From contig PJAB01000461.1 in the NCBI GenBank assembly GCA_002887195.1, forward strand, positions 1 to 26,291: a DNA stretch of 26,291 nt. The letters run 5' to 3'. The translations under genes and the position numbers were made by a program. Under the pieces are notes generated by a model that saw nothing but the letters and a program-made list of their open reading frames with translations, did no database searches and was not told the DNA's origin. Source of the stretch: Chrysochromulina parva. Lineage: Eukaryota; Haptophyta; Prymnesiales; Chrysochromulinaceae. Of the stretch, positions 8,201-15,631 are shown piece after piece. Every line of letters begins with the position of its first letter. Position 1 is the stretch's first letter.

Positions 8201-8653
8201 GACAGTAGCAGCAAGAGCGTGCCGACGACAACGTCACAGGAGAGAACGGAAGGCTTCGGCGTGGACCAGGGACCTGTGGACCAGGGAGGAGGTCCGCCTG
8301 TGCCGGGCGCTCCGCCGCCGCCCGCCGGCTGGAAGTGGTTGCACGAGGGCGAGACGATTGAGGTCGAGGTGGCGGCGAGCGAGGACGCACCGGCAGTGTG
8401 GGTCACGGCCGAGGTCCTCGTCGTCCTCGTCGACGGCACCTTCCAGGCGCGCATCGTGCTGCCCGATGGATCGGACCAGTGGGAAGACTGGTTCTCGTGG
8501 CAAGAGGAGGGCACGGACTGGCGCCGGCGGGCTCAGCAGCCGAGAGCAGCTCCTTCGTCAGGGGCGGTGCTGTCTCCAATTAAAAAGCAGCGGCTTGGCT
8601 CCGACGACCAACTTGACTCCAATGGCAGCTGCGGCGAGAAGGCGATGGAGTGA
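5267..8653 (+). CDS. KDM3-like JmjC histone demethylase fused to a chromodomain and two Tudor-like modules
   Basis: This is a predicted Fe(II)/2-oxoglutarate-dependent lysine demethylase of the KDM3/JMJD1 group, whose known members remove H3K9me1/2. From the first ATG at 5267 it has 1128 residues. In order: a C-x2-C-x7-C cluster near residue 80; a KDM3-type zinc finger near 190-225 (CDGCNTTIF...CPNCGLEACMAC); a linker; the JmjC domain at about 480-790 with Fe ligands H572 and D574 (GLHVDIADAVN) and H744 (PCGCPHQVLN), followed by SCIKVAMDFVSPEH, a close match to the KDM3 family; an acidic disordered insert between the two halves of JmjC; a chromodomain at about 825-876 (YNVKWLGYEEWTWEP); and two copies of a Tudor/agenet-like module at about 893-953 and 1025-1090 (DGTFQARIVLPDGSDQWEDWFSW). 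All metal ligands are present, so it should be active. The chromodomain suggests that it binds methyl-lysine as well as erasing it. I see no intron. KDM3 assignment is strong; the Tudor label is by appearance only. Confidence 0.9.
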   Translation: MDANTPSRRSVRSSTTQGRTTEALMAQHRPPLEANPAPAAPLQEGEILKTQDKRCTVPAFESLPPCLACYANKPGEHCRFRKSRLVALGPAGTVRSLQSFTSGSGFRLVDHDVDKRDDKSAADKRDGKRDARHVLQYACSSFLEALKSEQGMLPEGASLTIATSQLAIGSADPTSETRAACEHTNAPGEKQLCDGCNTTIFCYYATCPNCGLEACMACTDSWRRDGKAAHVECPHPIESWAYFSRFATKDLADLQQAAAAWCTADAGRATVDKDATSSTAAASAPVCSSPSGSPACSGIGSSESSRRAQARHPQPLRLRLDGVHDEERFLAIWSKGEPIVGEGVGERLHEKWTPDHLSSLLGEWQVPLIEVRSGRVFQRPLKDFLNGFRHPEQRPQPPETPHPKRSRKPMGAKAAGSIPVAERAMPEHGDGSGEHGASVEASVGASPKLGSPSASAVGIAPRGARTIPPSGGAAPWRCVDPSEALLKLKDWPTSSDFAELLPEHFADLMRALPLAAYTKRDGALNLASKLPRYCLPPDLGPKMYLGFGALTPEGRFVRASTSERHAAGTGLHVDIADAVNILCHIEPLRAPSWAPRSGAGGLGGPVGTEDDGGTQDGAAGGPSKGVEGTMKAECSQGVAGEEEGEDAEDEGAEDEEELQWLLGEGQTGGAVWDIWHADDAETICAFLNRVAAEKGLPLPAHPIHDQTFYINARLRKRLKEEGVVGWRFVQRLGDAVFIPCGCPHQVLNLRSCIKVAMDFVSPEHIARCLAHTEQFRLLPRGHGRRQDTLSTKSVLLHTVAHALRTAGVYVAPGYALGPPPTLVGGEVEYSVEYIAAERMKGNKLEYNVKWLGYEEWTWEPARHLKNTKALLEWQAKKQQNLTVPEEWVWPVEGEGIEVEVAVSEDTPPAWVGAEVLVVLVDGTFQARIVLPDGSDQWEDWFSWKEEGKDWRRRAQQPTAEGAASCLASESTHSNATHADSSSKSVPTTTSQERTEGFGVDQGPVDQGGGPPVPGAPPPPAGWKWLHEGETIEVEVAASEDAPAVWVTAEVLVVLVDGTFQARIVLPDGSDQWEDWFSWQEEGTDWRRRAQQPRAAPSSGAVLSPIKKQRLGSDDQLDSNGSCGEKAME
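8003..8540 (+). repeat. Intragenic direct repeat encoding the duplicated Tudor-like module
   Basis: Positions 8003-8095 and 8408-8500 are identical over 93 bases, offset by 405 bases (135 codons). Similarity continues to about 8140 and 8540 with only a few substitutions. Identity extends through synonymous positions, pointing to a recent duplication or to gene conversion. The spacer between copies is a disordered Ser/Thr/Pro/Gly linker. Confidence 0.92.
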
Positions 8654-9349
8654 TCTCGGGCAGATCTCGGGCAAGGTGTGGTGAAAAGGGTGGAGGTTTC
8701 GCGCGGCACGCATGCAACAATCAGATGTGACATGCGGTGCGAGAGCGAGCGGAGTCCGCGGAGAAACAGCCAAGATGAAGAGCGTTCGATTGTCGCTAGG
8801 GTCTGGATATTTCTCCCATAGGCGTTGCTTCCGCGACCTGATGTGTGTGTGCAAGGCCGAGCGGGACGGTTCAAAACTAAGTCCGTGCCTGCCTGGCTGC
8901 CTCGCCTGTCCGGTCTCGTCTGTGCGGCCCGGCTCACCGTCGTGTATCGATACGCAATCACGGCGCCCTAAGACGGCTCCGTTCGTAATATATTGGCGAC
9001 GCGCGCCGTCGAACGACTAAGTTACACCCGCGCCGGGGGGGCAGCCAGGACACGTCCCAGTTTACTGTACTGTACGGGGGTTCAACGAACGGAATCGCCG
9101 CCTCGCCAAGGCCCAGCCCGGCCCCAGGCCTAGCCCTGGGGGGCAGGCTGGGGCGGCAGGGGTGCGCTTGATAGGTACTTGTGTTGTTTCGACTACGTAG
9201 CTTGCTTGCTTGCGAAAGGGTCAGTTGAATCGACACACAAGGTACCGACCAGCCACTACCACACGAAACACAGGGGGCGCTGTCACCGCGGTCGCGTCGC
9301 TCGGTGGACTAGCACACCGGCTTGCTTAGGGCGTTCAAGTAGCCGCACG
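8654..9349. other. Intergenic region between the KDM3-like and YVH1-like genes
   Basis: No supported gene. A short tandem duplication (ATCTCGGGCAG twice, about 8654-8675) directly follows the KDM3 stop. A G/C-rich patch with CCAGGCCTAG/CCCTGGGG motifs lies at 9105-9160. Open frames here are short and lack recognisable protein features. The region must hold the upstream 3' UTR and the promoter of the next gene. Confidence 0.4.
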
Positions 9350-11707
9350 ATGGTCGCCCGCCGCGTTTGGGACGGACCGGTGAGACAAAGACAAAATATC
9401 TACAGAGATCCTTTCATTCGCCATGACCGTGAATGTGAATTGGCCGTTCTGTGTAAGGAGAATATCGCTATGCCGCACCATCGCTACGTCGCCGCTTACA
9501 CACGGTCGGTGGACGGCACGCGTTCACTGCTGCTCAATCGCAGCGGCGCCGGTCTAGCGGCCTTCCCCATCTATGCTGCCGAACAGTTGTCAGGCTTGTC
9601 AGGCGGCAGCGATGAAGCTCTAGCGTCGGCAGCTGCCGCAGCCTTGTGCCACGGAACCGGCAGCCTCTTTGCACCAGCAGGCGGCACAGCAGCAGATGCT
9701 CAGATGCACCTTACCGCGAAGATTACGGGTCGCAAGGGCATCCACATGCTCCAGGCGGACCGATTCCGTTTGCTGCTCGTTCCGACAACAGAGGTTCCCA
9801 CCTCAGGCACCACTCTCACCTGGGTGCCTGCAGCTGCATTGATAGGTGCCCCAACTGAGGAGCTTGTGCTGCCACTCTCCACTGTGCTAGCCAGCGCAGC
9901 TTCGCAACTATTGCTGCAACGCCTCGCTACCGCCGTTACTGCCTCCTCGGCGTCAAAGAAGGCGGCGGCCGAGGACGAGGCATACGTGGTTGCCATCGAC
10001 CCAGGTGTACCGCGAAGATTGGCGACTGACTTGTTCCTCGGGGAGACTGCCGCAGCAGCGAATAAGGAGCTGCTGAGCATGCTCGGCATTGTGCACGTGC
10101 TGCTGTTTGCATCTGGGATGGCAGCCGAGCAGCCGAAGGCCGACCAGACCCACAATGGCGAGAGCAGCGGTGGGTCAGCGTCCGTGGAGGCAGCCACCTC
10201 GGTCGCAGCCTCGATTGGAGCGACCTTGACGGTTGTGGATCTAGGCGTATGCGGCGACGCGGCACGTGTGGGCGACGCGGCACTGCTGCTGGGCGAGTGC
10301 TGCGACCTGATCGAGCAGGGGGTCGCAAATGGAGGCATCCTGATGGCAGGTCCTGTGGACTCCGTCGCTGGAGTGGGCCCGACATGGGTAGCCTGTGCGT
10401 ACCTCGCAGCCAGTGCCGAGCGCGTGCGGGTCAGCCAAGCGTTCCTGCGCTGCCGAGCGTTACACCCAGGCTGCCGGTTGACAGCGGAGCTGGCCGCTGC
10501 GGCGGATGCCTTTGCCGTGGCTCGGAAAAAGGAGGCGGCCGATGCACTCGAGACGCGTGCACGTAAAAAGGCGGCGTCCAAGGCGGCACGTGAAGCGTAC
10601 CGTCTGAAGAAGCTTAGGAAGGGCAAAGCTGTCGCACCGACGGAGTCTAGCGACGAGGATGAGGATGAGGACGAGGAGGCGACTATGTTGACATCCCTGT
10701 CCAGCAGGGAAGCAAAGCGGCGTGCCGATGCCATCATCGAGCAAGGTGGAAGCAGATTCGTTCGCGTGCTGGTCAAGCCACCGAAATCGAACGACGATGA
10801 GGCTTCGTCATCAGCAACCGCAGCGTCGGGGGCGCCAGTAGTTCAAGAGCAGCCGCCTCACTCAGGGGGGATGCAAGGCCGAGGCGGAGTCCAGTCGAAA
10901 ACGTGGCGACCTTCGCGACCGCTGGCACAATCACCACAGACATTAGAGGCGAAATCCCTTCCGTTGCAGCCGCATGTGCCTGAACTTCCAACAGTGCAGC
11001 CCGCCGCCGCCGCTGCCATCGTAGCACGAGCCCTCCGCCAAGAAAAGATGGCTGAACTGCAAGCGCAGCTTGAACAACTGCAACACGAAGAGGACGAGAC
11101 GAGTGCAGCCGCTGTTGCGATGCCATCGGCGACAAACCCCAGTTCACAGGCGGTATCGCTCATGTCATCAAACACGCCCGCAGTGTCAATGACTCCTTCT
11201 GCCACAACGTCTGCTCTTGTATCACCTATCTCCCCTGCCGTTACAGCGCCCATCTCTACGACAAAGACCGACGCTGCTGCGTGCACGGCTACAGAGGATG
11301 ATCTGCTTGTGTTTAGATGCAGGAAGTGCCGTGCGCCACTCTTCACAGGCCAGGTGCTCGAAAGCCACGAGCCGGGTGGCGGCCAGGTCGCGTTTAAGCA
11401 CCACAAGCGAGACCATCGGATGGGCGGAGCTGTCGAGAGTTGTACATCCCACTTTCTTCGGAGTGATGGGCAGACCAACATGAAGAGCACCGAGGACTGG
11501 GGGGGCTGCCTCCAAGGTAAGCTCACCTGTGCGAAGTGCTCCACCCGCGTCGGTGACTTCAACTGGTCAGGGATGCAGTGCTCATGTGGGGCGTGGGTGT
11601 GCCCGGCCATTCAAGTCGTCAAGAGCAAGGTGGATGAGTCTAGGCCTCCTCCGCCCAGACCCACGGCCCAGCACCCAGCGGCCGCGTGCAGGCCGGAGAC
11701 TCGCTGA
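9350..11707 (+). CDS. YVH1/DUSP12-like protein with a degenerate phosphatase domain and intact C-terminal zinc domain
   Basis: The C-terminal ~105 residues match the YVH1/DUSP12 zinc-binding domain: FRCRKCRAPLF (C657, C660), a later CTSHF (C698), LTCAKC (C727, C730) followed by DFNWSGMQCSCGAW. In yeast this domain is what Yvh1 uses in 60S ribosome maturation, where it releases Mrt4. Residues about 212-370 follow the dual-specificity phosphatase outline: DLFLGETAAAANKELLSMLGIVHVLLFAS matches the family opening, and ECCDLIEQGVANGGIL plus WVACAYLAASAERV flank the catalytic loop. The loop itself, H-C-x2-G-x2-R, reads D337-S338-V-A-G-V-G-P344, so catalytic His, Cys and Arg are all lost. Between the two domains lie a Lys/Ala coiled coil, an acidic DEDEDEDEE stretch, a Ser/Pro-rich linker and a second short coiled coil. 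The start at 9350 is the first ATG; one at 9470 (MPHHRYVAAY) is also possible. A ribosome-assembly role is inferred. Confidence 0.82.
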   Translation: MVARRVWDGPVRQRQNIYRDPFIRHDRECELAVLCKENIAMPHHRYVAAYTRSVDGTRSLLLNRSGAGLAAFPIYAAEQLSGLSGGSDEALASAAAAALCHGTGSLFAPAGGTAADAQMHLTAKITGRKGIHMLQADRFRLLLVPTTEVPTSGTTLTWVPAAALIGAPTEELVLPLSTVLASAASQLLLQRLATAVTASSASKKAAAEDEAYVVAIDPGVPRRLATDLFLGETAAAANKELLSMLGIVHVLLFASGMAAEQPKADQTHNGESSGGSASVEAATSVAASIGATLTVVDLGVCGDAARVGDAALLLGECCDLIEQGVANGGILMAGPVDSVAGVGPTWVACAYLAASAERVRVSQAFLRCRALHPGCRLTAELAAAADAFAVARKKEAADALETRARKKAASKAAREAYRLKKLRKGKAVAPTESSDEDEDEDEEATMLTSLSSREAKRRADAIIEQGGSRFVRVLVKPPKSNDDEASSSATAASGAPVVQEQPPHSGGMQGRGGVQSKTWRPSRPLAQSPQTLEAKSLPLQPHVPELPTVQPAAAAAIVARALRQEKMAELQAQLEQLQHEEDETSAAAVAMPSATNPSSQAVSLMSSNTPAVSMTPSATTSALVSPISPAVTAPISTTKTDAAACTATEDDLLVFRCRKCRAPLFTGQVLESHEPGGGQVAFKHHKRDHRMGGAVESCTSHFLRSDGQTNMKSTEDWGGCLQGKLTCAKCSTRVGDFNWSGMQCSCGAWVCPAIQVVKSKVDESRPPPPRPTAQHPAAACRPETR

Positions 11708-11781
11708 GTCTTTGCAGCACCCTTTGGTCATACACGTCCCGGCGCCCATCCGTCGTCGCGTCGCAACTCTCCAGTACTCCA

Positions 11782-11787
11782 AATAAA
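11782..11787 (+). terminator. Possible AATAAA poly(A) signal of the YVH1-like gene
   Basis: A perfect AATAAA lies about 75 bases after the stop codon of the YVH1-like gene, a normal 3' UTR distance. The organism's poly(A) signal is not known, so this is only suggestive. Confidence 0.35.
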
Positions 11788-12654
11788 CGAACCGCGCGGA
11801 GCAGTGTACATGTCAGCAGTACACGCTCCCGTACGTTCGGGGACCTCTCTCGCATGCATTCCCGCTTGCCCGCATGCATACCCCTGCGCCCGTCGCCCCG
11901 CGTGAAAATGAGGTTTGTTGGATAATTATTTGCGCTTTCATGATTCTGCCTTTCACGTTTCACGATGAATTTATCTCATAGATATCTTTAATCTTACGGT
12001 AGACGTCGTTCACACAGCCGGAGCCCGGACATGAGCTGCCCGGACGGCGTCCGGCGGCCGGGCGCGGGGGCGATTATAATTGTAGGGATTAGGAGGTTCA
12101 TCGATAACGAGGAAGGCGGTCCCGTCCGCCTCGCTGCGCGCCGGACGTCCGCCGGCGCCGCCGGCGGACGGGGTGCGTCGCGCGGGTCGCGTCTCTCGAC
12201 ACTCGAGGTCCCGCCTCCCGCGCCCGCCGCCGCTCCGCGAGGCCGCCGAGCCGACGAGCGCGACGCCGACGCCGGCGTTCGACGCCGGAAGAGGCAGCGT
12301 CGATGCAAGAGACTGAGTGAAACCCGCCCCTCCCCCCCCGCCGCGCCCGCCCGGCCGAGATGCCGAGTGCGGGGCGTGACTGTCGCGTGGGTTCTGGGTA
12401 CGGTGGGATATCAAGCAAAAGGCTTCATCCACCGCGAGAACACCGCGCATGGAGACCCGTGCGACTCGCCCGAGACGTTACCACTGGCCCATGCCCACTG
12501 GTACGGTAGGACTGGTAGCCCACGCACGGCGCATTTCACGGCACAGACCAGCCCCAGATTACTGTAATGACCATCACACTGTGGACCATCGCACAGCATC
12601 GGGCCTCGCGCACAGCATGTTATGCACATTGTTCATCGTGCTCATTGTGTTCAT

Positions 12655-12810
12655 TGTGTATCCGGCAAGGGAACACAAGTTCTCTGTATCATCGCGCACA
12701 TCATGCCAGCCATCCGCGTGCACATTGTTCTTTTGTGTAACCGGCAAGGGAACGCAAGTTCTCTGCCGTATGGTTCTCATGTGTATCCGGCAAGGGAACG
12801 CAAGTTCTCT
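12655..12810. repeat. Three copies of a 31-bp repeat
   Basis: TGTGTATCCGGCAAGGGAA followed by CRCAAGTTCTCT occurs at 12655-12685, 12734-12764 and 12780-12810, with one or two mismatches between copies. Spacing is irregular (79 then 46 bases), so this is not a simple tandem array. The spacers share CACATTGTTC and TCATTGTGT fragments. All copies have the same orientation. Its role is unknown. Confidence 0.85.
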
Positions 12811-13219
12811 TGCCCATACATTGTCGTGTATCAGCCGTCATCAACATCATTCGTCGGCGTGAACGGTACGTGAACGGCTGGATTCCTAACTGCATCAGCG
12901 TGCGCTGCAGGCGCGACTGCATCAACGTCGCCGCTGTCGCAGCTGCCTTGTCTGCGCCCGTCGCCACCCACACGCCCTCTGCAGACTCAGTCACGGCGCG
13001 AACGGTCGACGTTAGCGCGGTAGAGGGGCAGCCCAAGTCCGCAGGGCCAAAGATCGCGCCCAACTCGCCATTCGATCCATAAGTGCTCGAGGAGCAGCCA
13101 GAGCCGGGGGATCGGATCTGTGGGCGCGGGTACAGGAGTACGGATGGCACCCGCAAGTGAGATTGCCCGTGCCATGGCCCGTGCCGTTGGCCGCGTGACC
13201 ATCTGAGTAACCATCCAGG

Positions 13220-15631
13220 CTACATGAGACGCCCTAGCCACCGGTCGGCCGTTGGTGTGCTAGCAGCCCGGCGAGCTCGAGCAAGGCGTTCATGGGTTGA
13301 GATCTCGTCGGCAACACGCCCTCCACGCGTCGCCAAAGGGAATGAGCCACGAGTAGGCCGTCGAGAGGGTTCAGCGGGCGTGCAGGCATTCACCGTGCTA
13401 GAGAGCCGGTTGCCATTGAGATAGATGCGGTTCAGGTTCGAGAGGCGTCCAAACTCGGTGGGCATCGTGCCGCTCAGCGCATTCTTCCCAAGGCCGAGGT
13501 ACCCGCGAAGCGACGTGAGCCAGCCGATCTGGGTGGGCAACGTGCCGCGAAGTCCGTTGGCGTGGAGCGAAAGGCCATACACACCACTGTGGCCACCGCG
13601 CTCGCAGTGTACCCCCGCCCAGTTGGTCTCCCGGCCTGTGCAGAGCTCGCCAACCAGCCAGCCGCGGTTGGAGAGGCCCATCGAGGTCCATAACGCACCC
13701 CCCGTCGCCTCGTAGAGAGCGGTGAGAGCGCGCGTCTCCTTTGCCACGCCAACACTGGCTGCAAGCTCAAGCTGCTCCTGCACAGGAGCAGCTGTGCTTG
13801 GACTAAGTGGGGAGGGAGGAGACCAAGAACGAGCGCCGCCGAGGCTCGCCAGCAACAGGTGGAACGCTCCTTGTCCCCAACGGACCCCACGCCCGCGCGC
13901 ACCGGCGTTGGCGGTGGCGGCGGTGGCGGCGGTGGCGGCGGCGCTGCCGCTGGCTCCGGATGCGCCGCTCTCGCCGACGCCGTTGTCCGGGGAGGCCTTT
14001 TCCCGGTGGTTGGTGCCCAGGCCACTCTCGAAGCCACCACTCGAGCTGCTTCCGTCGGCGCTGCCGCCGTCGGCGCCATCGGCGCCGTCGGCGCCGCTGT
14101 GTCGGTCGAGGCGGACGAGGCGCACGCCGGGAACCGGCCTCGGGCGCAGCAGCTGAATACCAGTACTCTGGTCGCACAGGCCTCCCGAGTTGATCGAAGG
14201 CGGGGATGAAACAGTTGAGATCTCGCTGACGGAAGAAGGCTCGGAGCCGAAGCTGAAGCTGATGCAGAACGGGCGAGGTCCTCCGTGTGGCAAGATATCA
14301 GCCGCCGCGGGCGCGCCCGCCGACATCAACCCGACTCCCAACCCCACCCCTGCTCCGCTTGCCGCCCCCCCTCCCCCCGCCACCCCTCTCCGTGCTTCCA
14401 TCTCGAGCCCAGATTCCATCTCGAGCGCGGCGGATGTGACGCCGTGGTCAGCGCCGTTCTGGGCAGCCGACGCCGTGTTGGGCACCGCGAAAGAGACGCG
14501 GCGCTCAACACGGCGATCCTCACGACGCCCAACCTGAGCGAGGGCGTTGAAGGCCATCGCAGCCTCGAACTGCAGCCGCTGCTTCTCTGCCTCGAGCTGC
14601 ACCAGCCGGCGCTCCTTACGACGCACCCGGCACGCCAAGAGGAGGGCGCACGGCAGTAGCACCCCCAACGCCCCCAGCGCCGCCAGTAGCCGCGGAGACT
14701 CCTCGGTCAGGCCGATGCCGAGGGGATCCCAAGGGGCTGGGAGGGGATCCGCGCGAGGCGACGACGACGGCGGCGGTGGCGGCCGCGGGTGTGGTGTCAC
14801 GGCGCATGCGGGGAACGGCGCGCATGGCAACCATCCCGGGATTGGAGGGCTTGGGGCGGGGGCGGCGGGGTACAATTCGGACCAAGCCACGGACCCTGGC
14901 ACGGGCGGCCAAGGCGGCCAGGGGGGCTGGAAAAGCGACCCCCCTGTCGACACGCCTGTCGGCTCCTCGGTCGGCTCCTCGGTCGGCTCCTCTGTCGGCT
15001 CCTCTGTCGGCCATTCTGTCGGCCGGGGAGAGGCGGGGGCGGGGGAGGCGGGGTACACCTCGCGCCAAGGCGAGGGCGGGGGCGGGGGCGGTCTAAAGAG
15101 AGACCAAAAGCAGGAGATTGGAAACAAGCAAATAGGGGGATACAGCAGGGGCGGCGGGGGCGGCTGGGGCGGCGGGGGCGGCTGCGGCGGCGGGGGCGGC
15201 GGGGGCGGGGACGGTAGAGGGTTGACAGCGCATTGAGTGTCGTCCTCCTGGTCGTTGAGGAGCACAGGGAGCATCGTGGCGGCACAGCCCTTGAATCGGT
15301 CCTCCGTGTCGATCCTCCAGTCATCGGTGCCGTCGTTGAGCAAGCACGGCAGCTCGCCATCCGTGCACCCAGCGACGTCATAGATTGCAACTCGGCAGGA
15401 TGTGCCCTTGCTTTGGTGGTCCGCCCAGGCGCAGCTCGCCATGCACTGCACAAGTTTGGGATGGTCTTGGGCGACTGTGCGGACATCGATTCCGGCCACG
15501 TCTTGAATGAGCACAAAGGTGCTGCAATGAATCGAGCCAGCGTTTTCGTCATCCCATGTGAGGTGCCAACTCGGCCGACGAGTTGAGTTCGAGAACCTGG
15601 GCTTCCCGAACGGGGGGGAGAAAGACAGCAT
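13220..15631 (-). CDS. Membrane protein: PAN-like domain, Pro-rich stalk, TM helix, C-terminal LRRs (ends probably incomplete)
   Basis: The frame encodes 803 residues. N-terminal residues about 30-140 hold a Cys-rich module (HCSTFVLIQDVAGIDV, QCMASC, CRVAIYDVAGC) with the spacing of PAN/apple domains. Next come poly-Pro runs, a TEEP tandem repeat and further Pro-rich stalk; then one hydrophobic segment (LLAALGALGVLLPCALLLAC) followed by RVRRKERR; then a disordered Gly/Ser/Ala region; then an LRR N-cap (LTALYEATGGALWTSM...GWLVGELC...NWAGVHC) and two or three plant-like LRRs (GLRGTLPTQIG, ALSGTMPTEFG, NRLSSTV). By the positive-inside rule the PAN end is outside and the LRRs face the cytosol, opposite to LRR receptor kinases. 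There is no signal peptide at the frame start, so a 5' exon is probably missing. The LRRs stop in mid-repeat at about 13394, where a GTGAAT donor-like site occurs. Ligand and function are unknown. Confidence 0.7.
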   Translation of the reverse strand: MLSFSPPFGKPRFSNSTRRPSWHLTWDDENAGSIHCSTFVLIQDVAGIDVRTVAQDHPKLVQCMASCAWADHQSKGTSCRVAIYDVAGCTDGELPCLLNDGTDDWRIDTEDRFKGCAATMLPVLLNDQEDDTQCAVNPLPSPPPPPPPPQPPPPPQPPPPPLLYPPICLFPISCFWSLFRPPPPPPSPWREVYPASPAPASPRPTEWPTEEPTEEPTEEPTEEPTGVSTGGSLFQPPWPPWPPVPGSVAWSELYPAAPAPSPPIPGWLPCAPFPACAVTPHPRPPPPPSSSPRADPLPAPWDPLGIGLTEESPRLLAALGALGVLLPCALLLACRVRRKERRLVQLEAEKQRLQFEAAMAFNALAQVGRREDRRVERRVSFAVPNTASAAQNGADHGVTSAALEMESGLEMEARRGVAGGGGAASGAGVGLGVGLMSAGAPAAADILPHGGPRPFCISFSFGSEPSSVSEISTVSSPPSINSGGLCDQSTGIQLLRPRPVPGVRLVRLDRHSGADGADGADGGSADGSSSSGGFESGLGTNHREKASPDNGVGESGASGASGSAAATAATAATANAGARGRGVRWGQGAFHLLLASLGGARSWSPPSPLSPSTAAPVQEQLELAASVGVAKETRALTALYEATGGALWTSMGLSNRGWLVGELCTGRETNWAGVHCERGGHSGVYGLSLHANGLRGTLPTQIGWLTSLRGYLGLGKNALSGTMPTEFGRLSNLNRIYLNGNRLSSTVNACTPAEPSRRPTRGSFPLATRGGRVADEISTHERLARARRAASTPTADRWLGRLM
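14956..15021 (-). repeat. 12-bp tandem repeat coding TEEP
   Basis: Four to five copies of GTCGGCTCCTCG (plus-strand reading, minor variants) encode TEEPTEEP in the extracellular stalk of the PAN/LRR protein. The unit is in frame. Confidence 0.85.

Larger units (their letters stand above)
11708..13219. other. 1.5-kb gene-poor region
   Basis: No gene is recognised. The 12,010-12,420 part is extremely GC-rich with CpG-dense runs (GCCGGCGCCGCCGGCGG near 12,150), so open frames on both strands there are expected by chance. The 12,600-12,830 part carries a dispersed 31-bp repeat listed separately. The 12,840-13,160 part has a minus-strand open frame without known features. The region separates converging genes: the plus-strand YVH1-like gene and the minus-strand LRR gene. 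Confidence 0.5.

Noticed and set aside
12010..12567. Open frames of 146 and 178 codons on opposite strands in the GC-rich block
   Set aside because: Arg/Pro/Gly-rich with no domain. Both strands and several frames are open together, as expected from extreme GC content.
12655..12810. 31-bp repeats as a CRISPR array
   Set aside because: Only three copies, unequal spacers, spacers related to one another, and a eukaryotic context without cas genes.
12701..13156. Minus-strand open frame of 151 codons as a downstream LRR exon
   Set aside because: It has no LRR pattern and runs through the 31-bp repeats, so it is not a credible continuation of the LRR gene.
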